Origin: Anaerovorax odorimutans
GTDB lineage: Bacteria > Bacillota > Clostridia > Peptostreptococcales > JAAYPU01
Length of the DNA stretch: 64,000 nt
Reading direction: 5' to 3'
NCBI GenBank assembly: GCA_016841185.1
Contig: JAENZQ010000002.1
Location: 1 to 64,000 of the forward strand
Positions within the stretch are counted from its first letter, which is position 1. Each line of letters opens with the position of its first letter. Shown here one piece after another: positions 52,174 through 61,761 of the stretch. The translations under genes were made by a program, and so were the position numbers. Below the pieces are notes generated by a model. It did not search any database and was not told where the DNA came from. It worked only from the letters and a program-made list of their open reading frames with translations.

Positions 52174-52245
52174 ATTTTATCCTTATTTTACGCTTATGAT
52201 AACTAAAGGCCCTCCTCATGATAGTAAAACAATTCTCTTCTTACC

Positions 52246-52857
52246 TTACTTTTCAGCATAACTTAATTGAATAAACTTTTCAGTTTTCACTTCAGCGATT
52301 TTAAATCCCGTCTGTTTGAACATATCCTCCATCTTGGAGTTTTTATATAGCTTCATGGAATGAAACCATATAGAAAACAAGCTTCTGATCCATGCCGAGT
52401 CTTCTGTTGAAGTAATGACCAGCCGCCCACCCGGTCGTAAAACCCGATGCCATTCTTGTAAAACAAGCATGGGATTTTCAATAAAGAAGAACATATTGGC
52501 AGCTGTGGCACAAGTGAAAGTGTTATCCTTCCAGGGCAGCGCTTCGGCATTGCCCTGAATAATTTCCAGCCTTCCCTCGGCTAACGCGGCTTGATTTCTT
52601 TCTCCGGCAAGCTGGACCATATCAAGGCTGTGATCGATAGCTTTGGCCTGTTTTACAGTTTTTAGGGCCATTTCCAGCAGAACCCCTCCCCCACAGCCGA
52701 TTTCAAGAAATATATCATCCGGTTTGAGCTGTAGTTTATCCAGAATTAAATGAAATGATTGATAATGGCCGTGCGGATTGCGGTACATCATTTTTCCGAG
52801 CTTTCCGGCTGGTTTTCTGGCCGTCTTGTCGACAAATGTATTTAACGCCTTCCCCAT
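52246..52857 (-). CDS. Class I SAM-dependent methyltransferase (UbiE type), ECF-linked
   Basis: 203 residues. The SAM motif is IFLEIGCGGGVLLEMALK, followed by IIQGNAEALPWKDNTFTCATAANMFFF and VLRPGGRLVITST, a standard Methyltransf_11 layout. The acceptor is unknown. AAGGAG precedes the ATG. It lies upstream of the ECF operon on the same strand with its own putative operators at 52888-52903 and 53013-53028, which ties it to the metal regulon. It is not a close copy of the methyltransferase at 9467-10087 but belongs to the same broad class. Confidence 0.82.
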   Translation of the reverse strand: MGKALNTFVDKTARKPAGKLGKMMYRNPHGHYQSFHLILDKLQLKPDDIFLEIGCGGGVLLEMALKTVKQAKAIDHSLDMVQLAGERNQAALAEGRLEIIQGNAEALPWKDNTFTCATAANMFFFIENPMLVLQEWHRVLRPGGRLVITSTEDSAWIRSLFSIWFHSMKLYKNSKMEDMFKQTGFKIAEVKTEKFIQLSYAEK

Positions 52858-52887
52858 TTAATTTTCTCCTTTCAGTTATATTAAATA

Positions 52888-52903
52888 GTTAGGTTTGCCT
52901 AAC
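52888..52903. promoter_or_regulatory. GTTAG-N6-CTAAC operator candidate, copy 4 (methyltransferase)
   Basis: GTTAG GTTTGC CTAAC, 31 bases before the methyltransferase start. The core TTAGGTTTGCCTAA is close to the DtxR/IdeR-type TTAGGTTAGSCTAACCTAA half-sites. Confidence 0.7.
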
Positions 52904-53012
52904 ATTATATCAGGTTATTAAAAAAAAGTATATAGAAACAATTATTTATGCTTAAATAGCTTTTATTGTTACAGGTAAATGCCCTTCTTTTTGTTATTCA
53001 TGCCCTGCCTTT

Positions 53013-53028
53013 GTTAGAAATATCTAAC
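53013..53028. promoter_or_regulatory. GTTAG-N6-CTAAC operator candidate, copy 5
   Basis: GTTAG AAATAT CTAAC, perfect arms, 125 bases upstream of copy 4. Confidence 0.6.
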
Positions 53029-53417
53029 TTTATGCTGATTTTTTTGAGGTTTTAAAACCTCATCAATTACGCATTAGCAAAAATTAAATATTTTTATTTT
53101 GATACTTCCTTTATTTACTCCGGCGGCAAGATATTAAAAAGTGTGTTCATCGCAGTAATTGCAGTCATATAAAGGATAAGTGGAAAATGATTTAACTTTA
53201 GCTTTAATATATCCTGTAAAGTTGTAGGATATTATATTCACTCCTGTTTTCATGAACTTGGTATGATCTTAGTAAAAAACCAGAATATTAAAATGTTTAG
53301 CAAACCCAAATATTTTATTAATTTTAATTTTCCTGCAAATTACAAAAGAAGCAACTTATTTATATATAAATTTCACATAAATTCCCCTGTGTTGTACAAT
53401 TTAGCCAGCCTTCTGCT

Positions 53418-54767
53418 TTATCTGGCAAGAAGGCAAACCGTCTCTATGTGCCCTGTATGAGGAAAATTATCGAAGACTTTCACCTTTTTCACCGTGTACC
53501 CGGCGTCCTGTATGACAGCCAAATTCTCAGCCAGGCTTTTGGGATTGCATGAAACATAAATAATATGTCCAGCCCTATACTCAATTATCTTATTCAACGC
53601 TTTTGGAAGTACCCCTGCCCTTGGCGGATCAAGAATAATCACTTCGGGTTTTTCATGTACTCTATCCAGCTGCTCGAAAACGTCCCCTGCAATAAAAGTA
53701 CAGTTATCTAAATCGTTGAGCTTTGCATTCTCATTAGCCATATTTACCGCTTCTTCTACCAACTCGATACCGATAACTTTTTCAGCCTTCAAGGCTACTA
53801 TCTGACTGATGGTTCCGGTTCCGCTGTACAGATCAAAAACGATTTTATGATCCAAATCATCAATATACTCCAATACTTTGGCATAGAGCTTTTCTGTCGA
53901 TAAAGGATTGGTCTGAAAAAATGAAAACGGAGATATTTTGAATTTCAGCCCCAGAAGTTCTTCATAATAATGATCTCTTCCCCATAGCACTTCAAGCTTA
54001 TCACAATAAACAAAATCGCTGACACTGTCATTAACGGTATGAACGATTCCAACTATCCTGCTTTCCAGTTCTAACGCACGAAGCACATCTACGAATCCTT
54101 CACGGTCAAAATTCATTTGCGAAGTCGTAACAATATTGACCAATAGCTCTTTTGTCTTTTCACCCCTTCTGACTATGAGGTTCCTCTGCAGCCCTATATG
54201 TGTCTTCTTATTGTAAAATGGATGGCGTTCTGAAAAAAAAACCAATGACGCTTTAGTAATAATATTGAAATCTTCGTGTACCAATTTGCACTGATCAGTC
54301 GTTATGATATTCATAAAACTGCCTCGTTTATGCATACCTAAAGCAGGTTTTCCGTCTTTCGACTCATCCCCAAACGTAAATTCCATTTTATTTCTGTAAC
54401 CAATATTTTCAGGACTCCCTTCAATCCCCTGGAATTCTTCTATCCATATACCGTGTTCTTTTAATATTCTCTGAACTTCTCTGCCCTTCATAATTACCTG
54501 TTGCTGATAAGGAACCGTCTGAAAAAAACAGCCGCCGCATTCTCCGAAATGAGAACAAGGCGCATCTGTTTCGTAATCAGCTTTTTTTATAAGCTCGACA
54601 GTTTTGGCAACGATCTGTTCTTTATTTTTTTTTACAATTTTTGCCTTTACCCTTTGTCCTTTTAAGGCCCTATCAACCTTAACTTTTACTCCATCTATAT
54701 AGCCAATACCCGTATTGGGATAAATAAAATCCTGTATTTCTACTTCGATAATATCACCTTTTTTCAA
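53418..54767 (-). CDS. 23S rRNA (uracil-5-)-methyltransferase, RlmD/RumA family
   Basis: 449 residues from a TTG, seven bases after GGAGG. An N-terminal TRAM domain (about 1-60) is followed by the [4Fe-4S] cysteines C71, C77 and C80 (CSHFGECGGC) with a fourth in TTDQCKLV. The C-terminal methyltransferase has SAM motif DLYSGTGTIS and the catalytic Cys in YVSCNPKSL. The family makes m5U in rRNA (m5U1939 or m5U747) or tRNA; exact position not assignable. Confidence 0.9.
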   Translation of the reverse strand: MKKGDIIEVEIQDFIYPNTGIGYIDGVKVKVDRALKGQRVKAKIVKKNKEQIVAKTVELIKKADYETDAPCSHFGECGGCFFQTVPYQQQVIMKGREVQRILKEHGIWIEEFQGIEGSPENIGYRNKMEFTFGDESKDGKPALGMHKRGSFMNIITTDQCKLVHEDFNIITKASLVFFSERHPFYNKKTHIGLQRNLIVRRGEKTKELLVNIVTTSQMNFDREGFVDVLRALELESRIVGIVHTVNDSVSDFVYCDKLEVLWGRDHYYEELLGLKFKISPFSFFQTNPLSTEKLYAKVLEYIDDLDHKIVFDLYSGTGTISQIVALKAEKVIGIELVEEAVNMANENAKLNDLDNCTFIAGDVFEQLDRVHEKPEVIILDPPRAGVLPKALNKIIEYRAGHIIYVSCNPKSLAENLAVIQDAGYTVKKVKVFDNFPHTGHIETVCLLAR

Positions 54768-55103
54768 TATCTCACCTCCATAAAGATTTAAGATTTAAAA
54801 ATTTAAGATTTATAGTTAAAGAAGCAATCTCGCTGATCCAATGATCTGTGCCCTGAAAAGTTCTCTGTACTCCGTCCTTTATGAGATCGCCGCGTCGCAA
54901 TCTCCTCGCGATGACAAAATCTCCGCCCTATTCTTAGACCCGAAATCTTACATCATAGATCTTATAATCTTACGGTTTTCTCAGTCCCTTCGGGTAATGG
55001 TTTTTCAGAATGCCTCCCGTAATTTTAGCCCATCCCAAAGAATACCCTTCAACTGTTATCAGTGTCCAGCCATCCTCTGCATCCACTGTAAAGCTCTCTC
55101 CTC
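54768..55103. other. Intergenic region with a REP-like repeat
   Basis: 336 bases. It contains tandem TTTAAGATT-type repeats (about 54788-54812), a REP-like element (54883-54921) and ATCTTA repeats (about 54945-54973) in inverted orientation relative to the first, so roughly 54784-54975 may be one small mobile unit. No gene. Confidence 0.5.
54883..54921. repeat. REP-like repeat of the widespread 'CTCCTCGCGATGACAA' type
   Basis: GAGATCGCCGCGTCGCAATC followed by TCCTCGCGATGACAAAATC. Palindromic GC-rich elements of this form occur in many unrelated bacterial genomes, usually in intergenic, clustered copies. It stands out against the AT-rich surroundings. Confidence 0.6.
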
Positions 55104-56336
55104 TTAAGTATTTTTTGATCTCTTTAGAACTGCTATTATAATCCAGGTATTGTATTGCCTTACTTCTTCTTTTTTCAATGAAAGAGCCAATCCGTGTGAC
55201 GGCTCAAACCTATTCTTTTTCAAATCTCCCAAATAAAATGCCCTGTTTAAAAATCGAATATTTTTCATGTGTAAAAATTTGGGGTCTATTATTTTATACA
55301 TTTTATCTTCATATTTTATGATATGACCTTCCTCAATATTTAAATTTTCTGTACAAAAACGTAAAAAATCAACTGGGATTTTAACTGTTACCGTCTTTTT
55401 TTTGTCTTCGTCGTTAAATTCCAATCCTTTATTCGTGTGTTTTCTGAGAACAGCAATAAAATGCCCTTCCCCTTTCACCCTTTGAGGCCATATCCGAATT
55501 GTATTCTCCAATTCTTTGCCTCCATTTTTGCTCCACTCCGGTTTACCCGGGCTAAAAAAAGGATTCGTGACCTTTAATATCTCATAATCCTTTTCTTTTA
55601 TAAATATGTTTATGACATCTTCATTTTCCTCCGGAGAAAAGGTACAGGTGGAATAAATAAGAATGCCTCCAGCCTTAAGCATTTTATCTGCAGATTTAAG
55701 TATTTTGAGCTGCCGGTCTGCACACATCAAAACATTATCCAAACACCACTGGCTTATGGTTTCCGGGTTTTTTCTAAACATCCCTTCTCCCGAACAGGGT
55801 GCATCCACCAATATCTTATCAAAGTAATTATTAAAAGGCACTTCGAGTTTATTCGGCCTTTCAGAAGTGACAATACAATTTTGGATCCCCATGCGCTCAA
55901 TATTCCGGGCCAATATCCTTGCCCGGCCGGAATTGATTTCATTGGAGACCAACACACCGTCTCCCTGCATTTTTGCTGCAATTTGAGTGGACTTTCCTCC
56001 CGGTGCGGCACACAAATCCAGTATCTTATCTCCTTTTTCCACGGGCATCAATTCTGCTACTGCCATAGCACTGGGTTCTTGAATATAGTAGAGGCCTGCA
56101 TCATGAAAAGGATGTTTTCCGGGCTTATCCATTTCATTATAAAGAAACCCCGTTGGACACCAAGGAATCTTTTCCAGATTAAATGGAGTAATGCTTAAAA
56201 AGGTTTCAGACGGAATCTTTATACTATTTACTCTTAACCCCGCCAATGGTTTACATTCATATGATTTTATGAATAATTCGAATTCTTTCCCTAACCCTAA
56301 CAAATCCCCCATCTTTGTAATATAATCCCTGTTCAT
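55104..56336 (-). CDS. RsmF/YebU-type rRNA (cytosine-5-)-methyltransferase (NOL1/NOP2/Sun)
   Basis: 410 residues. SAM site DLCAAPGGKSTQIAA, then VDAPCSGEGMFRK and the second cysteine in STCTFSPEENE, the two-Cys catalytic mechanism of the m5C family. A C-terminal PUA-like part (about 330-410) matches RsmF-type enzymes, which modify 16S rRNA. The ribosome site is weak (AAAGGATCGAAAG). It is in the same direction as the RlmD-like gene but 336 bases apart. Confidence 0.88.
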   Translation of the reverse strand: MNRDYITKMGDLLGLGKEFELFIKSYECKPLAGLRVNSIKIPSETFLSITPFNLEKIPWCPTGFLYNEMDKPGKHPFHDAGLYYIQEPSAMAVAELMPVEKGDKILDLCAAPGGKSTQIAAKMQGDGVLVSNEINSGRARILARNIERMGIQNCIVTSERPNKLEVPFNNYFDKILVDAPCSGEGMFRKNPETISQWCLDNVLMCADRQLKILKSADKMLKAGGILIYSTCTFSPEENEDVINIFIKEKDYEILKVTNPFFSPGKPEWSKNGGKELENTIRIWPQRVKGEGHFIAVLRKHTNKGLEFNDEDKKKTVTVKIPVDFLRFCTENLNIEEGHIIKYEDKMYKIIDPKFLHMKNIRFLNRAFYLGDLKKNRFEPSHGLALSLKKEEVRQYNTWIIIAVLKRSKNT

Positions 56337-56392
56337 CTTTCGATCCTTTGATTGTTAAAAAAAGAATTTGTTTACATTATTACAAACTCTTT

Positions 56393-57301
56393 TTATATCT
56401 CGTATATATTTTGCTTTTTCTTTTTTTCTACATACATGTATGTATCAACTTCTTCAATAATATCATATAAACTTTTGGTGGAATCCGGTTTATACAATGC
56501 CGTCCCCAAACTAACAGAAATGCAGTATGGCTTGTTTAATTCCCGGCTTCTTTCATTCAGGTTTTTATGAAGCCTTTCTTTAATCAAATCCTGATCCTGT
56601 TCATCTACATCTACAGCCAGCACAATAAATTCATCTCCACCATAACGTGCCAGAATATCCGATTCTCTGAAACTTTTCTTTAAAACATCCGCAAACTGTT
56701 TTAATACCAAATCTCCTTCAGGATGGCCATAATTGTCATTGATTATTTTAAGGTTATCTAAATCACAGAAAACAAAAAAAATATTAATACTCTTACGTTT
56801 TGCTACTTTTATCTGATGTTCGGCCAGATTGATGAAAGCACGCCTGTTGAAAAGTCCTGTCAGATCATCTAACAGCGCCAATTGCTTTAGAGCTGCCAGC
56901 ATATTAAATCTCTCAATGGCATAATAGATAGAACGGATGAGAGAATTCATATCATACTTGCCCTTAACAAGATAATCCTGAGCGCCACACTTTATTGTAT
57001 CATATGATAATTTAAAATCGTCTATTGACGATAGAACTATAATCGGTATATCAGGAAATTGATGACACAGGGAGTCTAAAGTTTCTAATCCTATGCTGTC
57101 CGGCAAATTTAAATCAAGTAATACAATATCAAAGTATTTTTTTGACAGTATTTTTATCGCCTCGCTTAATGTATGTACATGCCCCAATTCGAATTTATAT
57201 TCTACATAATTATAATGTATAGATTTTTCCAACATATTAAGAGTTATATTTGCACTTAAATCACTATCTTCAACTAATAAAACTTTTAACAGGCCTTTCA
57301 T
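56393..57301 (-). CDS. Response regulator with diguanylate cyclase (REC-GGDEF)
   Basis: 302 residues from the ATG at 57301; a TTG five codons upstream is less likely. The receiver domain has EDSD (11-14) and phospho-acceptor D63 in LLDLNLPDSIG. The GGDEF domain has the intact active site RYGGDEF and, five residues before it, RESD, the inhibitory I-site. It should make cyclic di-GMP under phosphorylation control and be product-inhibited. No histidine kinase gene is nearby, so the partner is elsewhere. Confidence 0.92.
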   Translation of the reverse strand: MKGLLKVLLVEDSDLSANITLNMLEKSIHYNYVEYKFELGHVHTLSEAIKILSKKYFDIVLLDLNLPDSIGLETLDSLCHQFPDIPIIVLSSIDDFKLSYDTIKCGAQDYLVKGKYDMNSLIRSIYYAIERFNMLAALKQLALLDDLTGLFNRRAFINLAEHQIKVAKRKSINIFFVFCDLDNLKIINDNYGHPEGDLVLKQFADVLKKSFRESDILARYGGDEFIVLAVDVDEQDQDLIKERLHKNLNERSRELNKPYCISVSLGTALYKPDSTKSLYDIIEEVDTYMYVEKKKKQNIYEI

Positions 57302-57772
57302 AAACGACACCACCAATTAGATATCCTTAAATCCCCATCAAGGTAATTCTATTATAACAGATGATATTGTTCATGCCAATGATTCGTTATAATATTTAAT
57401 GGACACAGAATTGTGCCAAACAAGCATATATTTACGCCATAAAACATTTCTTCATTATGCTACTTTTTAGGAGCAGAGTATCTTATGAAATATAATATTA
57501 TATCGGAGAATTTAGAAACGGAATATTACATGTTATGAGTAGCTAAAGCCTCAATTTAGCATTTTTTTGAGTGATGGGTCAATGGCAGCATGGAGGCTGT
57601 CCTTTGACCGTGCGAGAAATTCCAAGATTGAAATGTTGCTGATGCAGAAAGATTAGCACTAACGAAAAAATTTGCTAAATTAAGAGGCTGACTCTCGCCA
57701 GCCCCATTTGACTTTGTTTTACAAGTGCTCTACCCCAACATTTGACATAGAGCCATTATAAATAACTATATT
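57302..57772. other. Intergenic region with an inverted-repeat element
   Basis: 471 bases with no supported gene. Contains a 143-base unit bounded by imperfect terminal inverted repeats (57547-57689). Beside it, GGCTG...CAGCC (57687-57704) with a T-rich minus-strand flank might serve as the preA terminator. Confidence 0.5.
57547..57689. repeat. MITE-like element with imperfect terminal inverted repeats
   Basis: The left end AGCCTCAATTTAGCATTTTT and the right end, read inversely, AGCCTCTTAATTTAGCAAAT match except for a two-base insertion and a few changes. The 143-base size and non-coding interior are typical of small non-autonomous elements or structured RNAs. No target duplication was identified. 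Confidence 0.5.
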
Positions 57773-59026
57773 TTATTCGTATCTGGTTTTTAATGCAACA
57801 TCATGCGGTGTTCTTCCTTCTTTGAACTTCACTTCGCCCGGAGTAATGCATTCATGTACCGGGCAAACATTCAAGCAAAGGTGACAACCAACACAGTTAT
57901 CATTTATGATCGGTTTTCTGTTTTCTTCATCCCAATCAATGGCCTGATGTGCAGCATCATAACAGGATACATAACATCTGCCGCAACCGATACATTTTTC
58001 TTCATCAATATGTGGTATGATTTTAAAATCTCTGTCCAGATTTTCAGCAGGAATAATATTTGGAAGTGCCAATCCAACAAGATCTTCTACTTTATTAAAA
58101 CCTTTTTCTTCCATGAAATAAGACAATCCGCTGATCATGTCCTCGACGATTCTGTAACCATACTGCATAACCGCTGTTGTAACCTGAACAGTGGTACTTC
58201 CCACCAAGATATATTCCAGTGCGTCTTTCCATGTTTCGATTCCGCCGATACCACTCATTTGAATATCTTTTAAATCCGGATGCTGCTTCATCTGAGCAAT
58301 AAATCTTAATCCGATTGGCCTTGCAGCAGCTCCGGAATATCCTGAAATAGAAGATTTTCCATTTACCACAGGCATTGCTGTCATATGCTCGAAATCAATA
58401 TTAGTAATCGCTTTAATGGTATTGATAGCGGAAACTCCTTTTGCGCCACCCTCAATTGCAGCAATTGCAGGTATTTCCATATTTCCTATGTTCGGAGTCA
58501 TCTTTGCAATAACCGGAAGGTGTGTTACGCTTGAAACAGCCTTAGAGTACTGACGTACCAAGTCAGGACTCTGTCCTACGTCAGAACCCATAGCATGGCT
58601 GGTCATTTGCGGACATGAAAAGTTACATTCTATCAGATCTGCACCTGCCTGAGTAACTAATTTTGAAAGCTCTTTCCATTCTTCATCATTACTACCCATA
58701 ATAGTAGCAACCATAACCTTATCCGGATAATCTTTTTTCAATTTTGCAATTGCTTCAAGATTTTTTTCCAAGGGTTTATCAGAAATCTGCTCCATGTTTT
58801 TAAATCCAACCCATGGGGTTCCTTCTTTTACGTTATTGTCAAATCTTGGGGAACATTCATCAGCTATAAAAATACCAATTGTCTTGAAAAATACACCACC
58901 CCAGCCGCTTTCAAAAGCTTTTGCAACCATTTCATAGTTGCTTCCTACAGGGGACGAAGATAGAAAGAAAGGATTTTCACATTTTACACCTAAATAATCA
59001 ATTGATAAATCTTTTTTCAATGGCAT
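57773..59026 (-). CDS. preA: NAD-dependent dihydropyrimidine dehydrogenase, catalytic subunit (PreA)
   Basis: 417 residues from the ATG at 59026, after GAAGGTG; a GTG four codons upstream is possible. A dihydroorotate-dehydrogenase-type barrel ([64 protein letters not shown]) is followed by two [4Fe-4S] motifs ([23 protein letters not shown]). It interconverts uracil/thymine and the dihydro forms with PreT. It starts just after the preT stop. Confidence 0.9.
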   Translation of the reverse strand: MPLKKDLSIDYLGVKCENPFFLSSSPVGSNYEMVAKAFESGWGGVFFKTIGIFIADECSPRFDNNVKEGTPWVGFKNMEQISDKPLEKNLEAIAKLKKDYPDKVMVATIMGSNDEEWKELSKLVTQAGADLIECNFSCPQMTSHAMGSDVGQSPDLVRQYSKAVSSVTHLPVIAKMTPNIGNMEIPAIAAIEGGAKGVSAINTIKAITNIDFEHMTAMPVVNGKSSISGYSGAAARPIGLRFIAQMKQHPDLKDIQMSGIGGIETWKDALEYILVGSTTVQVTTAVMQYGYRIVEDMISGLSYFMEEKGFNKVEDLVGLALPNIIPAENLDRDFKIIPHIDEEKCIGCGRCYVSCYDAAHQAIDWDEENRKPIINDNCVGCHLCLNVCPVHECITPGEVKFKEGRTPHDVALKTRYE

Positions 59027-59027
59027 A

Positions 59028-60314
59028 TTATTTTGCACCTTCTTTCTTCATAAGATATTCCATGATACTGTCTGCAGCATCTTTTCCCTGAGCAACTGCT
59101 TCAACAACAGTTTTCCCGCCGTTCACAATATCTCCGGCAGCAAATATACCTTCAACATTTGTAGCACCTTTCTCAGGATCTGCATTGATGCATCCAGTAG
59201 ACACAAGTTCAACACCTGCGATTGCCTTTACATCTTCCGGAGCTTGACCGATTGCAAAGACAATTGTATCTGCTTTTAACTTAAGTTCTGAATAATCATC
59301 TGTACCTTCTGCAATTAATCCAACCACTTTACCGTTTTCACCGACAACTTCCTTGGGTCGGAATTTGCTGAAAATATTAATTCCTAATGATTGAACATAT
59401 TTAATTTCTTCAATATCTGCCGGGGCTTCTTCAACTGTTCTTCTGTAAACAATAGTGACTCTGTTTGCACCTACAAGTTTCGCCGTTGCTGCACAATCCA
59501 TGGCGACGTCTCCGCCTCCAATAACTAAAACATTTTCGCCAACATCAATTTTTCCGTCATTAGATCTTGCTTTTTCCAGAAATTCTACAGCGTTTGTAAC
59601 GCCATCAAAATTGACTCCCGGCACATCTATCATCTTAGGCTTCCATAAACCTACACCAATAAAAAATGCCTGGAATCCTTGATTCTTAAGTTCTTCTAAG
59701 GTAACATCCCTGCCAACTTTTGTATTAAATACAAACTCAACACCCAAGTCTTTAACTTTCTGGATATCAAAATCTACTGTTTGCTGAGGCAATCTGGCTG
59801 GTGTGATGCCATAAGTCAGGACGCCTCCTGCTTTTTCTTTTTCTTCAAAAATAGTGACTTTATATCCTTGTAAAGCAAGTTTTGTCGCACATGCTAAAGA
59901 TGCAGGCCCTGAACCTATACAAGCAACCTTTTCTTTGGTCGCTTCAGGCGCAGTTAAGATATTCATATCAAAAAGTTTTTCCTGATCAACTGCAAATCTT
60001 TGAAGCAAACCAATTTGAATAGGTCTGTCAATACCGGTTCTGCTGCATGCTTCTTCACAAAGTCTGTCGTAAGGACATACTCTTGCACAAACGCCACCTA
60101 ATATATTGTTTTCTCTGATTGTTTCTGCCGCACCCTTAAAGTTTCTGAATCTAATAGAACGAATAAATTTGTCTGGTTCTGTACCCGCTGGACAACCTTT
60201 ACTGCAAGGTGCATCATGGCAAAGTGTACATCTGCTTGCTTCTTCAATTGCTGTTCGGATATTAAAGCCTTGAACCGCTTCATCCAAGTAATCTTTTTTT
60301 ACTACTTTGCTCAA
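59028..60314 (-). CDS. preT: NAD-dependent dihydropyrimidine dehydrogenase subunit (PreT), GltD-like
   Basis: 428 residues from a TTG, eight bases after AAAGGAGG. N-terminal Fe-S region ([30 protein letters not shown]) followed by FAD/NAD(P) Rossmann folds [12 protein letters not shown] and [12 protein letters not shown]. It passes electrons from NADH to PreA. The two genes are adjacent with no gap, and no hydantoinase or ureidopropionase gene follows in the window. Confidence 0.9.
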   Translation of the reverse strand: MSKVVKKDYLDEAVQGFNIRTAIEEASRCTLCHDAPCSKGCPAGTEPDKFIRSIRFRNFKGAAETIRENNILGGVCARVCPYDRLCEEACSRTGIDRPIQIGLLQRFAVDQEKLFDMNILTAPEATKEKVACIGSGPASLACATKLALQGYKVTIFEEKEKAGGVLTYGITPARLPQQTVDFDIQKVKDLGVEFVFNTKVGRDVTLEELKNQGFQAFFIGVGLWKPKMIDVPGVNFDGVTNAVEFLEKARSNDGKIDVGENVLVIGGGDVAMDCAATAKLVGANRVTIVYRRTVEEAPADIEEIKYVQSLGINIFSKFRPKEVVGENGKVVGLIAEGTDDYSELKLKADTIVFAIGQAPEDVKAIAGVELVSTGCINADPEKGATNVEGIFAAGDIVNGGKTVVEAVAQGKDAADSIMEYLMKKEGAK

Positions 60315-60360
60315 AAGCCATTCCTCCTTTAACTATAATATAAAATTAACGGTTATGCAG

Positions 60361-60404
60361 CTTACAGAAACAAAGAGGATTATATCATCTTTGTTCCCTG
60401 TAAG
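60361..60404 (-). other. Intercistronic hairpin between the M20 hydrolase gene and preT
   Basis: Arms CTTACAGAAACAAAGA and TCTTTGTTCCCTGTAAG pair over about 15 bp with one bulge and a mismatch. No T-run on the minus strand, so it is a processing or stabilising hairpin more than a terminator. Confidence 0.6.
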
Positions 60405-60435
60405 TCAAACATCATAGGACACCAATTTATGGGTG

Positions 60436-61761
60436 TTACCATTCTAAAGTCTTAAATGTATCGGGACCAGCTTCACCTGATTTAATGAAAATTGCAGCAC
60501 TTCCTGCTATAGCCTTTTCAATAAAATCTGTTCTCACTTTATCGTAAGGAGTATGTGCATATTGTTCCTGCATTGCAGAATAACCGATAGTCGGTTTTCT
60601 GTCGATTCCCGCAGTTTTGCTTCCGTCAGTTCCAAAATCCCAGTAGCCGTATTTGACTTCCTGTCCAACTGCTTCAAGTGCCTCAGCACACGCTTTTGTG
60701 AATGGATGGTCTTTTGGCGTTTTCCATGGATCCATATCTTTTGTTGCTTCGATTTCCATACCGGTATAAGATTTTTCAACCTTTGACTTCACAACAACAT
60801 CCGCTTTGAATTCAGGGTCCTTCTTTGCTAATTCATCAATAATATCCTGAATCTGCTGTCTTGCACTTTCTGCGGATTCGCCCGGTATTGTTCTTCTGTC
60901 AATTGAAAGCATACATTGATCCGGAACGATAGATAAAGCCCCTGGAGAACATTCTATGATATTCAAAGATAAGGATGCCTGACCTAATTCTTTGTCAGTT
61001 GGAAGAGATGGATAGAGTTCATCCTTTAATTTGGTAATCAACGGAATTGCTTTATAAATTGAATTGATTCCCAACCAAGGTGCACTGCCGTGGCTGGTTC
61101 TGCCGTACACAGTTGCATAGAATTCAACACGGCCTCTGTGACCCAGATACAGCTTAAGACTGGTAGCCTCTGAGGAAACCATTGCATCATAAGTCAAACC
61201 TTTTTCTTTAAAAGTCTTATCTATCATATAGGACATGCCTACCATTTCAGCAGGTTCTTCCTGAACAACTCCGGTATACATGTAATTTCCTTTGAATTTA
61301 TATCCCATCTTCTTTAATTCGGCAATGACAGCTCCGCCATAAATTTGAAATGCATGCCCTGCTTTTACATCAGATGCACCTCTTCCATGGATACATTCCG
61401 TCTTATCCTTACCTGTCTTATCCTGATTGTCGATCTCACAGATATCAATCTGTCCGCCATATGGATCATAGCCTTCCCAGTTATTAGGATCACCAGGAGC
61501 AACATGGTCCATATGAGAGTTATACATAATTGTAGGTCCTTCTTCATCTCCTTTTACAAGTCCGATTATGTTTCCCTGAGCGTCCCTGAAACACTCATCA
61601 TAACCCACTTTTTTCATTTCTGCCATAAGTAGTTCAGTCAAATCACCTTCTTCACCGCTGATGGAAGGAGTCTGTACTAATTTTTGGGTAAACTTTACTG
61701 CATCTTCCTTATACTTCGCAGCTAACTCAACCACTTTGTCAAATATTTCCTGATTTTTCAT
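60436..61761 (-). CDS. M20-family metallohydrolase, YgeY-like
   Basis: 441 residues. Dinuclear-metal motifs are YNSHMDHVAPGD (about 75-86), GRGASDVKAGHA and VQEEPAE; a lid domain (about 210-330) and the final metal His region follow. YgeY-type proteins sit in purine or selenium-linked catabolic clusters of anaerobes. With preT/preA downstream on the same strand, a role in degrading a nitrogen compound such as a ureido or carbamoyl acid is likely. Substrate not assigned. Confidence 0.85.
   Translation of the reverse strand: MKNQEIFDKVVELAAKYKEDAVKFTQKLVQTPSISGEEGDLTELLMAEMKKVGYDECFRDAQGNIIGLVKGDEEGPTIMYNSHMDHVAPGDPNNWEGYDPYGGQIDICEIDNQDKTGKDKTECIHGRGASDVKAGHAFQIYGGAVIAELKKMGYKFKGNYMYTGVVQEEPAEMVGMSYMIDKTFKEKGLTYDAMVSSEATSLKLYLGHRGRVEFYATVYGRTSHGSAPWLGINSIYKAIPLITKLKDELYPSLPTDKELGQASLSLNIIECSPGALSIVPDQCMLSIDRRTIPGESAESARQQIQDIIDELAKKDPEFKADVVVKSKVEKSYTGMEIEATKDMDPWKTPKDHPFTKACAEALEAVGQEVKYGYWDFGTDGSKTAGIDRKPTIGYSAMQEQYAHTPYDKVRTDFIEKAIAGSAAIFIKSGEAGPDTFKTLEW

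Larger units (their letters stand above)
52858..53417. promoter_or_regulatory. Upstream region of the ECF-linked methyltransferase
   Basis: 560 AT-rich bases with no supported gene. It carries two GTTAG-N6-CTAAC palindromes (52888-52903, 53013-53028). The remainder, towards the RNA methyltransferase stop, has no recognised signal. Confidence 0.55.
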
